A DNA stretch of 64,000 bases from Flavobacterium sp. CFS9 (GTDB lineage: Bacteria; Bacteroidota; Bacteroidia; Flavobacteriales; Flavobacteriaceae): NCBI RefSeq assembly GCF_041154745.1, contig NZ_AP031573.1:868001-932000 (forward strand), given 5' to 3'. This document shows positions 42,554 through 52,175 of the stretch, piece after piece. Each line of letters starts with the position of its first letter. Within the stretch, counting starts at the first letter, position 1. The position numbers and the translations under genes are program-made. The notes below the pieces were generated by a model. The model ran no database searches. It saw only the letters and a program-made list of their open reading frames with translations, and was not told the origin of the DNA.

Positions 42554-44116
42554 ATGGACATAATAACAATCATTATTTCAGGTATTATAGGAATTGCGGT
42601 AGGTTTTGCAATTGCTAAAATTATCGAAAAAAGCAATATTTCTAACCTCATTAAAAATGCCAAAAAAGAAGCAGCTTCCATTTTAAAAGATGCCAATTTA
42701 GAAGCAGAAAATATCAAAAAAGATAAAATTCTTCAGGCAAAAGAGCGTTTTATCGAACTAAAATCAGAGCATGAACAAGTTATTTTAGCAAGAGACAAAA
42801 AAGTAGCGGAGGTAGAAAAAAGAGTACGCGATAAAGAATCACAAGTTTCTAACGAACTTTCGAAAGCTAAAAAAGTAAACGACGAGTTTGAATCTAAAAC
42901 ACAGGAATACAACAATAAAATTGAAGTTTTAGACAAAAAACAAACTGAAGTTGACAAATTACACAAAAGCCAGCTACAGCAGCTTGAAGTAATTTCAGGG
43001 CTTTCTGCCGAAGAGGCAAAAGAGCAATTAGTGGAAGGATTAAAAGCCGAAGCTAAAAGTAAAGCAATGTCTCACATTCAGGAAACCATTGAAGAGGCTA
43101 AACTTACCGCTCAGCAGGAAGCTAAGAAAATTATTATCAATACGATCCAGAGAGTTGGAACTGAGGAAGCAGTTGAAAATTGCGTTTCAGTATTCAACAT
43201 TGAATCTGACGATGTAAAAGGTAGAATCATTGGACGTGAAGGACGTAACATTAGAGCCCTTGAAGCAGCTACAGGAGTTGAAATCATCGTTGACGACACA
43301 CCTGAAGCGATCATCCTTTCTTGTTTTGATCCTGTTCGTAGAGAAATTGCTCGTTTATCTTTGCATAAACTGGTTACAGACGGACGTATTCACCCTGCAA
43401 GAATTGAAGAAGTAGTGGCTAAAACTGCTAAACAGATTGACGACGAAATTATCGAAGTTGGTAAACGTACTGTTATCGACTTAGGAATTCACGGTTTACA
43501 CCCTGAATTGATCAAAGTTGTAGGTAGAATGAAATACCGTTCTTCTTACGGACAAAACTTATTGCAGCACTCGAGAGAAGTTTCTAAACTTTGTGGTATC
43601 ATGGCTGCCGAATTAGGTTTAAACGTAAAATTGGCCAAAAGAGCCGGTTTACTTCACGATATTGGTAAAGTTCCGGATACTGAAAGTGATTTACCTCACG
43701 CGTTATTAGGTATGCAGTGGGCAGAGAAATACGGCGAAAAAGATGAAGTTTGCAACGCTATTGGAGCTCACCACGACGAGATCGAAATGAAGTCTTTACT
43801 TTCTCCGATTGTTCAGGTTTGTGATGCTATTTCAGGTGCAAGACCAGGCGCAAGACGTCAGGTTTTAGATTCATACATTCAACGTTTGAAAGACCTTGAA
43901 GATGTTGCTTACGGGTTTAGCGGTGTAAAAAATGCATATGCAATTCAGGCTGGTAGAGAACTTCGTGTAATTGTAGAAAGCGAAAAAGTTTCTGACGACA
44001 ATGCTGCGAATTTATCTTTCGAGATTTCACAAAAAATTCAAACTGAAATGACTTATCCGGGTCAAGTAAAAGTTACTGTAATTAGAGAAACCAGAGCGGT
44101 AAATATCGCGAAGTAA
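42554..44116 (+). CDS. rny: Ribonuclease Y
   Basis: This 520-residue membrane-anchored endoribonuclease starts mRNA decay. It has an N-terminal membrane segment (about 3-23), a long coiled coil (about 25-190), a KH RNA-binding domain (about 210-275, [19 protein letters not shown]) and an HD domain (about 335-430) with [13 protein letters not shown] and [11 protein letters not shown], which supplies the metal-binding His-Asp pair. The start ATG fits the membrane segment. It follows the 6S RNA by about 20 bases. Confidence 0.95.
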   Translation: MDIITIIISGIIGIAVGFAIAKIIEKSNISNLIKNAKKEAASILKDANLEAENIKKDKILQAKERFIELKSEHEQVILARDKKVAEVEKRVRDKESQVSNELSKAKKVNDEFESKTQEYNNKIEVLDKKQTEVDKLHKSQLQQLEVISGLSAEEAKEQLVEGLKAEAKSKAMSHIQETIEEAKLTAQQEAKKIIINTIQRVGTEEAVENCVSVFNIESDDVKGRIIGREGRNIRALEAATGVEIIVDDTPEAIILSCFDPVRREIARLSLHKLVTDGRIHPARIEEVVAKTAKQIDDEIIEVGKRTVIDLGIHGLHPELIKVVGRMKYRSSYGQNLLQHSREVSKLCGIMAAELGLNVKLAKRAGLLHDIGKVPDTESDLPHALLGMQWAEKYGEKDEVCNAIGAHHDEIEMKSLLSPIVQVCDAISGARPGARRQVLDSYIQRLKDLEDVAYGFSGVKNAYAIQAGRELRVIVESEKVSDDNAANLSFEISQKIQTEMTYPGQVKVTVIRETRAVNIAK

Positions 44117-44134
44117 TCTTCTCATTCTATTCAT

Positions 44135-44178
44135 AAAACAAAGGCTATCTTAAAACAAGATAGCCTTTGTTTTTTTAT
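44135..44178 (+). terminator. Terminator of rny
   Basis: Stem AAAACAAAGGCTATCTT / AAGATAGCCTTTGTTTT (17 bp) with a five-base loop, then T residues. Confidence 0.9.
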
Positions 44179-44213
44179 AACACTACGGTCTGGCGATTTA
44201 CACTTAGCTCATC

Positions 44214-44360
44214 AGTCTTCGGCTTCGCTCAGACTGACATTCGCATCTTCGTTTAGACTGACATTTTCGACTTCACTCAGACTGACATTCTGAACTTCGC
44301 CAAAACCGACATTAAGATCTTTATATTATGAAAGTCCTTCGACTTCGCTCAGGACGACAA
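44214..44360. repeat. 24-bp tandem repeat array (ACTGACATT...TTCGCTCAG type)
   Basis: Three consecutive 24-base units start at 44233, 44257 and 44281, each of the form ACTGACATTNNNNACTTCNNNNAG; partial units precede (44214-44232) and follow (44305), and a further isolated CTTCGACTTCGCTCAG copy lies at 44338-44353. The rest of the 44117-44525 gap has GACT/ACTG hexamer-like low-complexity sequence (44430-44500) and no gene. Confidence 0.85.
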
Positions 44361-44525
44361 ATCATGACAAACCTTCCCAAATGCAGAGATTATAACTACC
44401 AATAAAACTGCAACAACGACTAAAACCATCATAGATATTGGAGACCGAGACTGAGACTACCACTATAACTGAAAACCGTGATTACAGCTCCTCGTACAAA
44501 CCAAACTCTATCTACAACACCATCG

Positions 44526-46046
44526 TTAAATATCGTTAAAAATAATTTTAAAACTCGTTCCTACTCCCACCTTACTTTCTACCGAAATACTTCCTTTCAT
44601 AGCCTCAATTTGATTTCTGGTAATATAGAGTCCAATTCCTCTTGCTTCCTGATTTTTGTGAAAAGTTTTATACATCCCAAATAACAAATCACCATACACC
44701 GCCAAATCGATTCCCAAACCATTATCTGTAATTTTTAATGACTTGTAACCGTCCGGTTCGATTGAAAAATCAAAAACAATAACAGGATCTCTGTCCGGAT
44801 GCGCGTACTTTATAGCGTTTGTTGTAAGATTCAACAAAACACTTTCCAGATAAGCCGGATTAAAGTTAATTGTAAGATACTTTGGAACATTATTTACAAT
44901 TGTGACCTTCTTGTCCTTGTCGTAGCCTTTAATCGTTGAAATCGTTTTCTCGATGTATTCTGAAAGCTTTAACGGCGCCACAGCAATATTGATATTACTT
45001 TGCGTCTTTACAATTTGGGTTAAATTTGCAATCGTATCATTCAGATCATTAGAAACAGTTCGCAAATGTTCCAGCATTTCGTTTACCGTTTGTTTATCAA
45101 CATCCGCATCAATAAAATCCAGAATCGACTTTATATTTCCAGCCTGTGTATTCAGATTATGCGAAACAATATGCGAGAAATTCACCAATCGGCTATTTTG
45201 ATCACTGTACAATTTCATCGTTTTTAAGAGCTCCAACTCCTTCTCTTTTTGCAAAGAAACGTCGGTATGCGTTCCGATCACACGCAACGGCTTTCCATTT
45301 TCATCCCTTTCAATAACCTTTCCACGATCCAGAATCCACTTATAATTACCGCTTGAAGTCATGACACGATGGTAGTTTTCGTAATATGGGATCTTATTAT
45401 CAAAATGCTCCTGTATATCCGAATAGTACTTTGGAAGGTCTTCAGGATGCACAATCTTATCCCAACGTTCCGGATCATCAAAAATATCAGTAGAATCCAA
45501 TTCCAGAATCTTTAACGACAATGACGAATAGAAAACTCTATTGGTTACCATATCCCAATCCCAAATTCCGGCAGTAGAAGCTTCAAGAGCAAATTGAAAT
45601 CGTTCTTCAGAAATACGCAATTTTTCTTCCTTATCTTTTAGTTCCGTAATATCCGAAACATGTCCAAAAAAGCTAACATGCCCGTCAGCGGACTGCTCTG
45701 TTTTTGCAGAAACCTTAAACCATCGCAATCCTTTTATAGGCAAAACAGCTCTAAATTCGACATTCCAGGGTTTTATTTCTTTGCGTGCTTTGACTAAAGA
45801 CTGAAAAAACAGATCACGGTCCTGAGGAAAAATTCGGTCGTAAATTACCAATTTAATATCATTGGTAAACTCTTTTACACTAATTTCAAAAATATCGTCA
45901 GCTGATTTACTGACCAGAGGGAAAGTATACCTGTTTTCGCTGTCAACAACAAACTGAAACAGCAAGTCCGGCATTTCGGCAAGCAATTTTTTATAAAAAT
46001 TATTTACCTCTAAGCAATTCTCATTTCCATATAAATCAAAAACCAT
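44526..46046 (-). CDS. PAS-domain sensor histidine kinase
   Basis: This 506-residue kinase has no membrane segment. Two PAS domains are visible (about 20-135, ending in FFGHVSDITELKDKE; and about 147-270, ending in RVIGTHTDVSLQKEKE), then the dimerisation and phospho-acceptor region with SHIVSHNLNTQAGNI (H near residue 297) and an ATPase with N-box NLTTNAIKYA, G1 DNGLGIDL and G2 GIGLYITRNQIEAMKG. The phospho-acceptor motif HNL is a known variant of the HExP box. No response regulator gene is adjacent, so it is an orphan kinase. The signal is unknown. Confidence 0.93.
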   Translation of the reverse strand: MVFDLYGNENCLEVNNFYKKLLAEMPDLLFQFVVDSENRYTFPLVSKSADDIFEISVKEFTNDIKLVIYDRIFPQDRDLFFQSLVKARKEIKPWNVEFRAVLPIKGLRWFKVSAKTEQSADGHVSFFGHVSDITELKDKEEKLRISEERFQFALEASTAGIWDWDMVTNRVFYSSLSLKILELDSTDIFDDPERWDKIVHPEDLPKYYSDIQEHFDNKIPYYENYHRVMTSSGNYKWILDRGKVIERDENGKPLRVIGTHTDVSLQKEKELELLKTMKLYSDQNSRLVNFSHIVSHNLNTQAGNIKSILDFIDADVDKQTVNEMLEHLRTVSNDLNDTIANLTQIVKTQSNINIAVAPLKLSEYIEKTISTIKGYDKDKKVTIVNNVPKYLTINFNPAYLESVLLNLTTNAIKYAHPDRDPVIVFDFSIEPDGYKSLKITDNGLGIDLAVYGDLLFGMYKTFHKNQEARGIGLYITRNQIEAMKGSISVESKVGVGTSFKIIFNDI

Positions 46047-46198
46047 ATATCACTTATTTATGTAGATTGAAATATTAAAACAATGATCTCAATAGTAAAA
46101 AACAAAAGCTGAAACTGGCTCTTTTATTCCCTAATAACCACAAAATATGATACAATATATTACTTTTTTGACTTAAAAACGACTTCCTGCTTCAAAAA

Positions 46199-47095
46199 TT
46201 ACTTCCTTGGATGAAAAGATAACATTACTTCTTTCAAAAAGCGTCTGTCTAAATGCACATAAATTTCGGTCGTAGTGATCGATTCGTGTCCTAACATCAA
46301 CTGAATCGATCTTAAATCAGCACCATTTTCAAGTAAATGGGTTGCAAAAGAATGTCTCAGGGTATGCGGACTAATACTTTTTTGAAGATTAATCTTTACT
46401 GCCAAATCTTTTATAATGGTAAAAATCATGGCACGTGTAAGCTGATTTCCTCTCCTGTTCAAAAATAAAGTATCTTCACAGCCTTTTTTTATTTTAAGAT
46501 TTACCCGAATTTCCTTCTGATAAATCTGAATGTATTTCTGAGCGAACTTACCCACCGGAACAAAACGTTCTTTATTTCCTTTTCCGGTAATTTTAACAAA
46601 CCCTTCTTCAAAAAATAGATCAGAAATTTTTAAGGAAACCAATTCCGAAACCCGAAGTCCGCAACCGTACAAAGTTTCCAACATTGCCCGATTCCGTTCG
46701 CCTTCATTGGTACTCAGATCAATTGCCGCAATAAGAGCATCAATTTCATCTAAAGACAGCGTATCAGGCAATTTCCGTCCTGTTTTGGGAGTTTCGATCA
46801 GTTCCATCGGATTATCGTTTCTGTAATCTTCAAAAACCAGATAATTAAAAAAACTTTTCAGGCCCGAAATAATTCTTGCCTGTGAGCGTGGATTGACTTC
46901 TTTAGCTACCGCATAAATAAACTGCTGAACCGTTTCGTCATCAATCTTTACGGGAGAAATTTCTATTCTGTTTGTTTCCAGAAAAAGACACAAACGCTCG
47001 ATATCAAAACCATAGTTTTCGATCGTGTTTTTAGACAAACCTCTCTCGATGCGTAAATACGACTGATAATCTTTTATGTAACGGTTCCAATTCAT
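46199..47095 (-). CDS. xerD: Site-specific tyrosine recombinase XerD
   Basis: This 298-residue recombinase (start at the ATG at 47095; the frame upstream adds six odd residues) resolves chromosome dimers at dif with XerC. It has the SAM-like N-terminal domain (YIKDYQSYLRIERGLSKNTIENYGFDIERL) and the catalytic domain with the R-K-H-R-H-Y set: Arg in GLRVSELV, Lys in ITGKGNKERFVPV, HTLRHSFATHLLENGADLRSIQLMLGHESI and the nucleophile Tyr in TTEIYVH. The complete motif set makes it functional. It is not next to phage or integron genes, so it is a housekeeping Xer. Confidence 0.93.
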   Translation of the reverse strand: MNWNRYIKDYQSYLRIERGLSKNTIENYGFDIERLCLFLETNRIEISPVKIDDETVQQFIYAVAKEVNPRSQARIISGLKSFFNYLVFEDYRNDNPMELIETPKTGRKLPDTLSLDEIDALIAAIDLSTNEGERNRAMLETLYGCGLRVSELVSLKISDLFFEEGFVKITGKGNKERFVPVGKFAQKYIQIYQKEIRVNLKIKKGCEDTLFLNRRGNQLTRAMIFTIIKDLAVKINLQKSISPHTLRHSFATHLLENGADLRSIQLMLGHESITTTEIYVHLDRRFLKEVMLSFHPRK

Positions 47096-47124
47096 AGCTA
47101 CAAAGTAAAACATTTTCAGGCATA

Positions 47125-47153
47125 AAAAAACCTTCCGGGTTAGGGAAGGTTCT
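47125..47153 (-). terminator. Terminator of the PorT-like barrel gene
   Basis: Stem AACCTTCC / GGAAGGTT with loop GGGTTAG; the A run to its left becomes the T run on the minus strand. Confidence 0.8.
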
Positions 47154-47174
47154 AAAATTTATTGTTGGATAAAA

Positions 47175-47756
47175 TTAGAATTTGTATGCTAAAGATAACG
47201 CAAGGTTACTGTTTTTAGCACTGTCATAGTAATCATCTGAATTATCAATATCTTTATCAGAAAGCGGAGATAATCCGATTGTGTAACGAAGACCTACTGA
47301 AAGGTTATCTGTGAAATTATATCCGGCTCCAAGATTAAATCCTAAATCTGCTGATCTGGTAAAATCTTTAATATTCTGACTATCTGCTTTAGCTGACAAT
47401 AAAACACCTAATTGCGGACCAGCTTCAACGCTGAATTTTTTATCAACAATATAATACTTTGCTAATACAGGAATATTCAAATAATTCAATTTAATATCAG
47501 TATCATTACCAACAGGTCCGTCTACTTTAGTTCCCTGAGCAGAAAACAAAAGCTCCGGCTGAATAAAAAATCTTTGAATCACATGAATTTCTGCAAAACC
47601 TCCAACGTGAAAACCTACAAGAGATTTAACATGATCCACATCTCCTCCAACTACTGTCGAAATATTAAGACCTCCTTTTACTCCAAATCTGGTCTTTTGT
47701 GCATTAGCAAAACCAAATACCATTACTGCCATAGCAGCCAAAATTATTTTTTTCAT
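47175..47756 (-). CDS. PorT-family outer-membrane beta-barrel protein
   Basis: This 193-residue barrel has a signal peptide (cut after ANAQ) and the PorT-like/OMP_b-brl_2 layout: FGVKGGLNISTVVGG, then VGFHVGGFAEIHVIQRFFIQPELLFSAQGTKV, IPVLAKYYIVDKKFSVEAGPQLGVLLSAKA and a final strand NSNLALSLAYKF. It is paralogous to the gene on the other side of the gap, with which it is divergent. Small barrels of this type are common in Flavobacteria; the role is unknown. Confidence 0.88.
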   Translation of the reverse strand: MKKIILAAMAVMVFGFANAQKTRFGVKGGLNISTVVGGDVDHVKSLVGFHVGGFAEIHVIQRFFIQPELLFSAQGTKVDGPVGNDTDIKLNYLNIPVLAKYYIVDKKFSVEAGPQLGVLLSAKADSQNIKDFTRSADLGFNLGAGYNFTDNLSVGLRYTIGLSPLSDKDIDNSDDYYDSAKNSNLALSLAYKF

Positions 47757-47784
47757 TACAATTTGTTTTTTGTGTTATTCAAAA

Positions 47785-48114
47785 CAAATATAAAGATATC
47801 CTTATTAAAAAAGAACTTGGATGCTAATTAATAAATTGGTAAATACAGCTTTATGTTATGATCAGCAGACCTTTCTTCTACATTTTAGCATACTTTTAAA
47901 TCTAGAATATCAAAATAAACGTACAAAATAAAAAAGTTATAAAATCAATTTTGAACTATAAATCTGATTAAATAATAAATACAACCTAAAAAACCGATCA
48001 CAAATAAACTTCTTAAATAGAGCCAATTACAGGCCTAAAATCAACAAAAATGAGAATTTTAGTAATTATTTAAAGCAAAATATAAAACAATAAATTCCTA
48101 ATTCTGTAGTTTTG
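47785..48114. promoter_or_regulatory. AT-rich divergent promoter region of the two barrel genes
   Basis: The 403-base gap holds no gene. On the minus strand TATATTTG is seen at 47785-47792, close to the barrel gene at 47756. On the plus strand TAGTTTTG lies at 48107-48114, 46 bases before the ATG at 48160. Neither has a convincing TTG. The rest is AT-rich without clear repeats. Confidence 0.5.
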
Positions 48115-48159
48115 ACTAATAAATAACATTTAAAAAAATCAAATTTTAAAAACACTTTT

Positions 48160-48720
48160 ATGAAAAAGATAATCTTAGCAGCTGTATTGTTTATCGCAAC
48201 TTCAGCTACAATTCAGGCACAATTAGTACAATTTGGAGTTAAAGCAGGGGTTAACTTTGCAAGCCAAACCGGAGATGCAGGTCTTCAAGGTGTAGCATTT
48301 GACAAAGAAGGAATCACTAGCTATCACGTAGGGGTTGTTGCAGAACTTAAATTATTAGACAAATTTGCTATTCAACCGGAGCTTTTATACTCTACTCAGG
48401 GAGCAACTTACAAGAATGCTGTAAATGAATTTAAAAATGAATTAGGCTACTTATCTATTCCAGTAATGGCTAAGTTTTACCTAAACGATACTTTTAGCTT
48501 AGAAGTAGGTCCTCAGGCTTCCTTTTTATTAAGTGAAAAAAATAAGTTTGATGTTAAAGATGCACAGACTTTTGAATTTGGACTTAATGCCGGATTAGGA
48601 GTAAAACTTACTAAAAGCATTTTTGTTCAGGGCCGTTATGGTCTAGGATTAACTGAAGCTTCTAAAAATGCTGATGTTAAAAACTCAACTTTCCAGATCT
48701 CTGCCGGATTCTTGTTCTAA
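48160..48720 (+). CDS. PorT-family outer-membrane beta-barrel protein
   Basis: This 186-residue barrel is a paralogue of the divergent gene upstream: signal peptide cut after IQAQ, FGVKAGVNFASQTG, ITSYHVGVVAELKLLDKFAIQPELLYSTQGATY, IPVMAKFYLNDTFSLEVGPQASFLLSEK and a final strand FQISAGFLF. The shared plan shows duplication with divergence. No function is assigned to either copy. Confidence 0.88.
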   Translation: MKKIILAAVLFIATSATIQAQLVQFGVKAGVNFASQTGDAGLQGVAFDKEGITSYHVGVVAELKLLDKFAIQPELLYSTQGATYKNAVNEFKNELGYLSIPVMAKFYLNDTFSLEVGPQASFLLSEKNKFDVKDAQTFEFGLNAGLGVKLTKSIFVQGRYGLGLTEASKNADVKNSTFQISAGFLF

Positions 48721-48743
48721 AAAATATATCACATACTTTTACC

Positions 48744-48776
48744 AAAACCGTTCTATTAATTAGAGCGGTTTTTTTT
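48744..48776 (+). terminator. Terminator after the second barrel gene
   Basis: Stem AAAACCGTTCTA / TAGAGCGGTTTT (one T-G pair) with loop TTAAT, then eight T. Confidence 0.85.
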
Positions 48777-48860
48777 ATTTTTACAACTATTCAAGGGCAA
48801 AGTCAAAAATCAATGCCACTACCAATTGTTTTACATTTTACATCTCACAAATCACTACTT

Positions 48861-49274
48861 ATGAAAATCTGCATCATCAATGGACCCAATTTGAATCTTT
48901 TAGGAAAAAGAGAGCCTGAAGTTTACGGAAGTCAGACTTTTGAAGATTATTTCGAAACGTTACAGGCAAAATTCCCACACATTGAACTTTCTTATTATCA
49001 AAGTAATATTGAAGGCGAACTGATCGGAAAAATTCAGGAATGCGGTTTTAGTTTTGATGGAATTATTCTGAATGCAGGAGCTTACACTCATACTTCTATA
49101 GGATTAGGCGATGCCATGAAAGCGGTTACAACTCCGGTAATCGAAGTACACATTTCAAACACCTATGCCCGTGAAAGTTTCAGACATCAGTCGTATTTAT
49201 CAGGAAATGCTAAAGGGGTTATCCTTGGTTTTGGCTTAAAAAGTTACGAACTGGCTATTCAGTCTTTTTTGTAA
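48861..49274 (+). CDS. aroQ: 3-dehydroquinate dehydratase, type II
   Basis: This 137-residue enzyme makes 3-dehydroshikimate in the shikimate pathway. The start is the ATG at 48861, where MKICIINGPNLNLLGKREPEVYGS begins; the longer frame upstream is unrelated. Active-site marks are Tyr in EVYGS, NAGAYTHTSIGL, and IEVHISNTYARESFRHQSYLS, with the catalytic His near residue 100 and the flexible RE-loop. The size is typical. It stands alone, followed by the short-period array. Confidence 0.95.
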   Translation: MKICIINGPNLNLLGKREPEVYGSQTFEDYFETLQAKFPHIELSYYQSNIEGELIGKIQECGFSFDGIILNAGAYTHTSIGLGDAMKAVTTPVIEVHISNTYARESFRHQSYLSGNAKGVILGFGLKSYELAIQSFL

Positions 49275-49283
49275 AATGTTTAG

Positions 49284-49530
49284 GTGTGAAATGTAAAATG
49301 TGAAATGTTAAGATGTGAAATGTTAAGATGTGAGATTCCATCTCAAGTGTTTCATTTGTTTAGATTGTAAATCCAAAAACTTAATCCATTTGGTCCCGTT
49401 ATAAGAATCAAAAATCGGTAATAAAAATTCTTTATCGATACAATTAACCTATCCTACACATTTCTCATCTCACATTTCACATCTTACATTTCACATCTTA
49501 CATTTCACATCTTACATTCCCCCCTTACAT
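49284..49530. repeat. Palindromic pair of 7-8-bp ATGTGAA arrays
   Basis: Left arm (49284-49335) has units such as GTGTGAA, ATGTAAA, ATGTGAA, ATGTTAAG, ATGTGAA, ATGTTAAG. Right arm (about 49457-49518) has strict 7-mers TTCACAT and CTTACAT alternating, i.e. the complement. The 121 bases between them (49336-49456) hold no gene. The region precedes the DUF5686 gene promoter. Confidence 0.85.
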
Positions 49531-49567
49531 TTAACAAATAATTAATAGCCTCATTTTTAACTTATTC

Positions 49568-49575
49568 TATTTTTG
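49568..49575 (+). promoter_or_regulatory. -7 promoter element of the DUF5686 gene
   Basis: TATTTTTG lies 17 bases before the ATG at 49593 and overlaps a GTG start at 49575, ruling that start out. The -33 element is not clear. Confidence 0.6.
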
Positions 49576-49592
49576 TGAGAGATACTATTCTC

Positions 49593-52082
49593 ATGAAAAA
49601 CTATACTTTACTTGCCTTTTTATTTTTCTCCATTTCAAATTTCGCCCAAATTAAGGGAACTGTAACCGATGATAAAGGAACTCCTTTGCCCTTTGTATCC
49701 ATCTTTGAAGAGAATACTTATAGCGGAACTACTTCTAATGAGCAGGGAAAATATCAGCTTACCGTAAAAGAGCCGGGCAAAAACAAAATCGTTTTTCAAT
49801 ATCTGGGCTATAAAACTCAAAAAATAACAATTCCAGCTGACACAAAAGCGACATTGCCAGATGTAAAAATGACTGAGGAAAGCTTTGCTTTAAACGAAGT
49901 AGTGATTGACCCGAAAAATAATCCTGCCAACACCATTATTAAAAGTGCTATTGCGGTCAAAAAAGACAACTCTGACAAAATTGCCCGATACACAGCCGAT
50001 TTCTACTCCAAAGGAATGTTTAAAGTAAAAGATTTACCGAAAAAGATTCTGGGACAAAAAGTAGATCTGGGCGACGATCTTGCATCGAATTTAGATTCTA
50101 CCGGAACCGGTATTTTATATTTATCCGAAACCATTTCTAAGGTTACTTTTGAAAAACCCAACAAATTAAAAGAACGCATTATCGCTTCTAAAATCTCAGG
50201 CAACAACAGAGGATACAGCTACAATACTGCCTCACGATCGACTTACGATTTTTATGAAAACACGATAGACTTCGATACCAAACTCATATCGCCTATTGCC
50301 GACAATGCTTTCGCTTATTACAAATACAAACTCGAAGGTACTTTTTATGATGACAACAAACAGCAGATTTACAAAATCAAAGTAATCCCAAAACGTGATA
50401 AGGAGCCCGTTTTTGAAGGCTACATTTACATTGTTGATGACAGTTTTGCCATTTATGCCATCGATTTGGACATCAAAGGCTATAGTATGAAAAACGAATT
50501 CACGGAGGTAATGAACCTAAAACAAAATTTTAGTTACAATACACAAAATAAAATCTGGATTAAAAACGCACAAACCTTAGATTTCACTGCGGGTCTTTTT
50601 GGCATTAAATTCTCCGGGAAATTCGCTTATGTATATTCCAATTATGAATTTCCTGCTTCGTTTGAAAAGAAGACATTCGGGAATGAAATTGTCTCTTTTG
50701 AACTCAACGCAAACAAAAAAGACGATGCTTTCTGGAACAACATCCGTCCAATTCCTCTAACCATAGAAGAAAGTAACGATTATACTAAAAAAGACAGCCT
50801 TCAGGTTATCCGAAAATCTCAAAAATATACTGACTCCGTTGATGCAAAAAACAACAAATTTAAAGTTCCGGATATCTTAATGGGTTACGATTACAAAAAC
50901 ACCTACAAAAGACATTCTTTCGAATATAAAGGATTACTAAATTTGGCTTCTCTAAGTTTTAATACCGTACAGGGATTTAATCTGGATTCCGGGTTCTCTT
51001 TTAAGAAATGGAATGAAGACGAAAGCAAAACAACTTCGCTAAGCACCACTTTTAATTATGGTTTTTCAGATCAACGCTTTAGAGTTACCGGAGAATTCAG
51101 TCATAAATTTAACAATATAAATCATGCTACGATCAGCACCTCAGGAGGGACTAAAGTAGCACAATTCAATAGTGCCGAACCCATAACCAAGTTAGTCAAT
51201 TCTATTAGTTCTTTATTTTTCAAAGACAATTACATGAAACTGTATAATTTAGAATTTGCACAGATCAACTATTCACAAAACGTACTGAATGGTGTCAACC
51301 TCAATGCCAAATTGGGTTATGAACAGCGAAAACCACTTTTTAATACCACCGATTATTCTTTCTTTAAAAAGGATGACTTATACTCTTCCAATAATCCATT
51401 AGCTCCAAACGATTTTACCACTCCGGCATTTGAAAAGCATCATTTGTTCAAAACAGCCTTAAGTGCCCGAATTAACTTTGGAAACAAATACATTTCGAGA
51501 CCAGATGGAAGATATAATTTCAAAAACGACAAATTTCCAACACTCTTCTTAAATGTTGAAAAAACATTTGCAGCAAGTAAAAAGAAATATGAGTTTGAAA
51601 AAGTTGGCGCGGCTGTACTTTACGATTTATCTTTAGGGAATAAAGGCGTTTTGGGAATGAGCTTCAAAGCCGCCAAATTCTTTAATGCCGATAACATTTC
51701 GTTTATCGATTACAAACATTTTAACGGAAACCAGACTCACATTGGTACAAGCGGCCGTTACCTGAATGTATTCAACCTAATGCCTTACTATTCCAACAGT
51801 ACTAATGATCGTTATTTAGAAATGCATTTGGAACACAACGACAAAGGCTATATTATGAATAAAATACCCGTGTTAAATCTTTTAAAATCAACTCTGAATA
51901 TTGGTTTTCACTCGTTGGCCATACCTCAAAGAAAGCCTTATACCGAATTTACTGCCGGCCTGGACAATCTGGGGTTTGGTAAATTTAAAATCTTCAGAGT
52001 AGATTATGTACATTCGTATCAGGGAGGAATCCAGCAGAATGGTGTCGTTTTCGGATTGAAGATTCTGAATGTGTTAGATTAG
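49593..52082 (+). CDS. DUF5686 family outer-membrane protein with carboxypeptidase-like domain
   Basis: This 829-residue protein (start at the ATG at 49593) has a signal peptide (cut after NFAQ), a CarboxypepD_reg-like domain (about 20-100, GTVTDDKGTPLPFVSIFEENTYSGTTSNEQGKYQL) and a long DUF5686 region (about 110-829) that ends in beta strands like an outer-membrane barrel. DUF5686 proteins are common in Bacteroidota; the function is unknown, but the domain layout suggests a receptor-like or surface-protein assembly role. The gene stands alone, converging on the CDF transporter gene. Confidence 0.85.
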   Translation: MKNYTLLAFLFFSISNFAQIKGTVTDDKGTPLPFVSIFEENTYSGTTSNEQGKYQLTVKEPGKNKIVFQYLGYKTQKITIPADTKATLPDVKMTEESFALNEVVIDPKNNPANTIIKSAIAVKKDNSDKIARYTADFYSKGMFKVKDLPKKILGQKVDLGDDLASNLDSTGTGILYLSETISKVTFEKPNKLKERIIASKISGNNRGYSYNTASRSTYDFYENTIDFDTKLISPIADNAFAYYKYKLEGTFYDDNKQQIYKIKVIPKRDKEPVFEGYIYIVDDSFAIYAIDLDIKGYSMKNEFTEVMNLKQNFSYNTQNKIWIKNAQTLDFTAGLFGIKFSGKFAYVYSNYEFPASFEKKTFGNEIVSFELNANKKDDAFWNNIRPIPLTIEESNDYTKKDSLQVIRKSQKYTDSVDAKNNKFKVPDILMGYDYKNTYKRHSFEYKGLLNLASLSFNTVQGFNLDSGFSFKKWNEDESKTTSLSTTFNYGFSDQRFRVTGEFSHKFNNINHATISTSGGTKVAQFNSAEPITKLVNSISSLFFKDNYMKLYNLEFAQINYSQNVLNGVNLNAKLGYEQRKPLFNTTDYSFFKKDDLYSSNNPLAPNDFTTPAFEKHHLFKTALSARINFGNKYISRPDGRYNFKNDKFPTLFLNVEKTFAASKKKYEFEKVGAAVLYDLSLGNKGVLGMSFKAAKFFNADNISFIDYKHFNGNQTHIGTSGRYLNVFNLMPYYSNSTNDRYLEMHLEHNDKGYIMNKIPVLNLLKSTLNIGFHSLAIPQRKPYTEFTAGLDNLGFGKFKIFRVDYVHSYQGGIQQNGVVFGLKILNVLD

Positions 52083-52088
52083 AAGAAG

Positions 52089-52170
52089 TTACTGAGAAAC
52101 TAAGGCTCTAAGATGCTAAGTTTTTTCCCTTAGCACCTAGTACCTTAGAACCTTAGCCTCTTAGAGCCTT
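52089..52170. repeat. Hairpin of two 8-bp arrays acting as intergenic terminator
   Basis: Left arm TTACTGAG, AAACTAAG, GCTCTAAG, ATGCTAAG (52089-52120), a short TTTTTTCCC loop, then right arm CTTAGCAC, CTAGTAC, CTTAGAAC, CTTAGCCT, CTTAGAGC (52129-52168), followed by a T run. It fills the space between converging genes with no other terminator. Confidence 0.88.
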
Positions 52171-52175
52171 TTTTC

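Noticed and set aside
46199..47095. Tyrosine recombinase as evidence of a phage, integron or integrative element
   Set aside because: The protein has XerD form and the neighbours are housekeeping genes with no att repeats or cargo genes.
48813..48860. Upstream extension of aroQ with 16 residues before the usual start
   Set aside because: Not part of the type II dehydroquinase family; the family start is the ATG at 48861.
49284..49530. Short-period arrays as CRISPR
   Set aside because: Units are only 7-8 bases, without spacers of constant length and without cas genes nearby.
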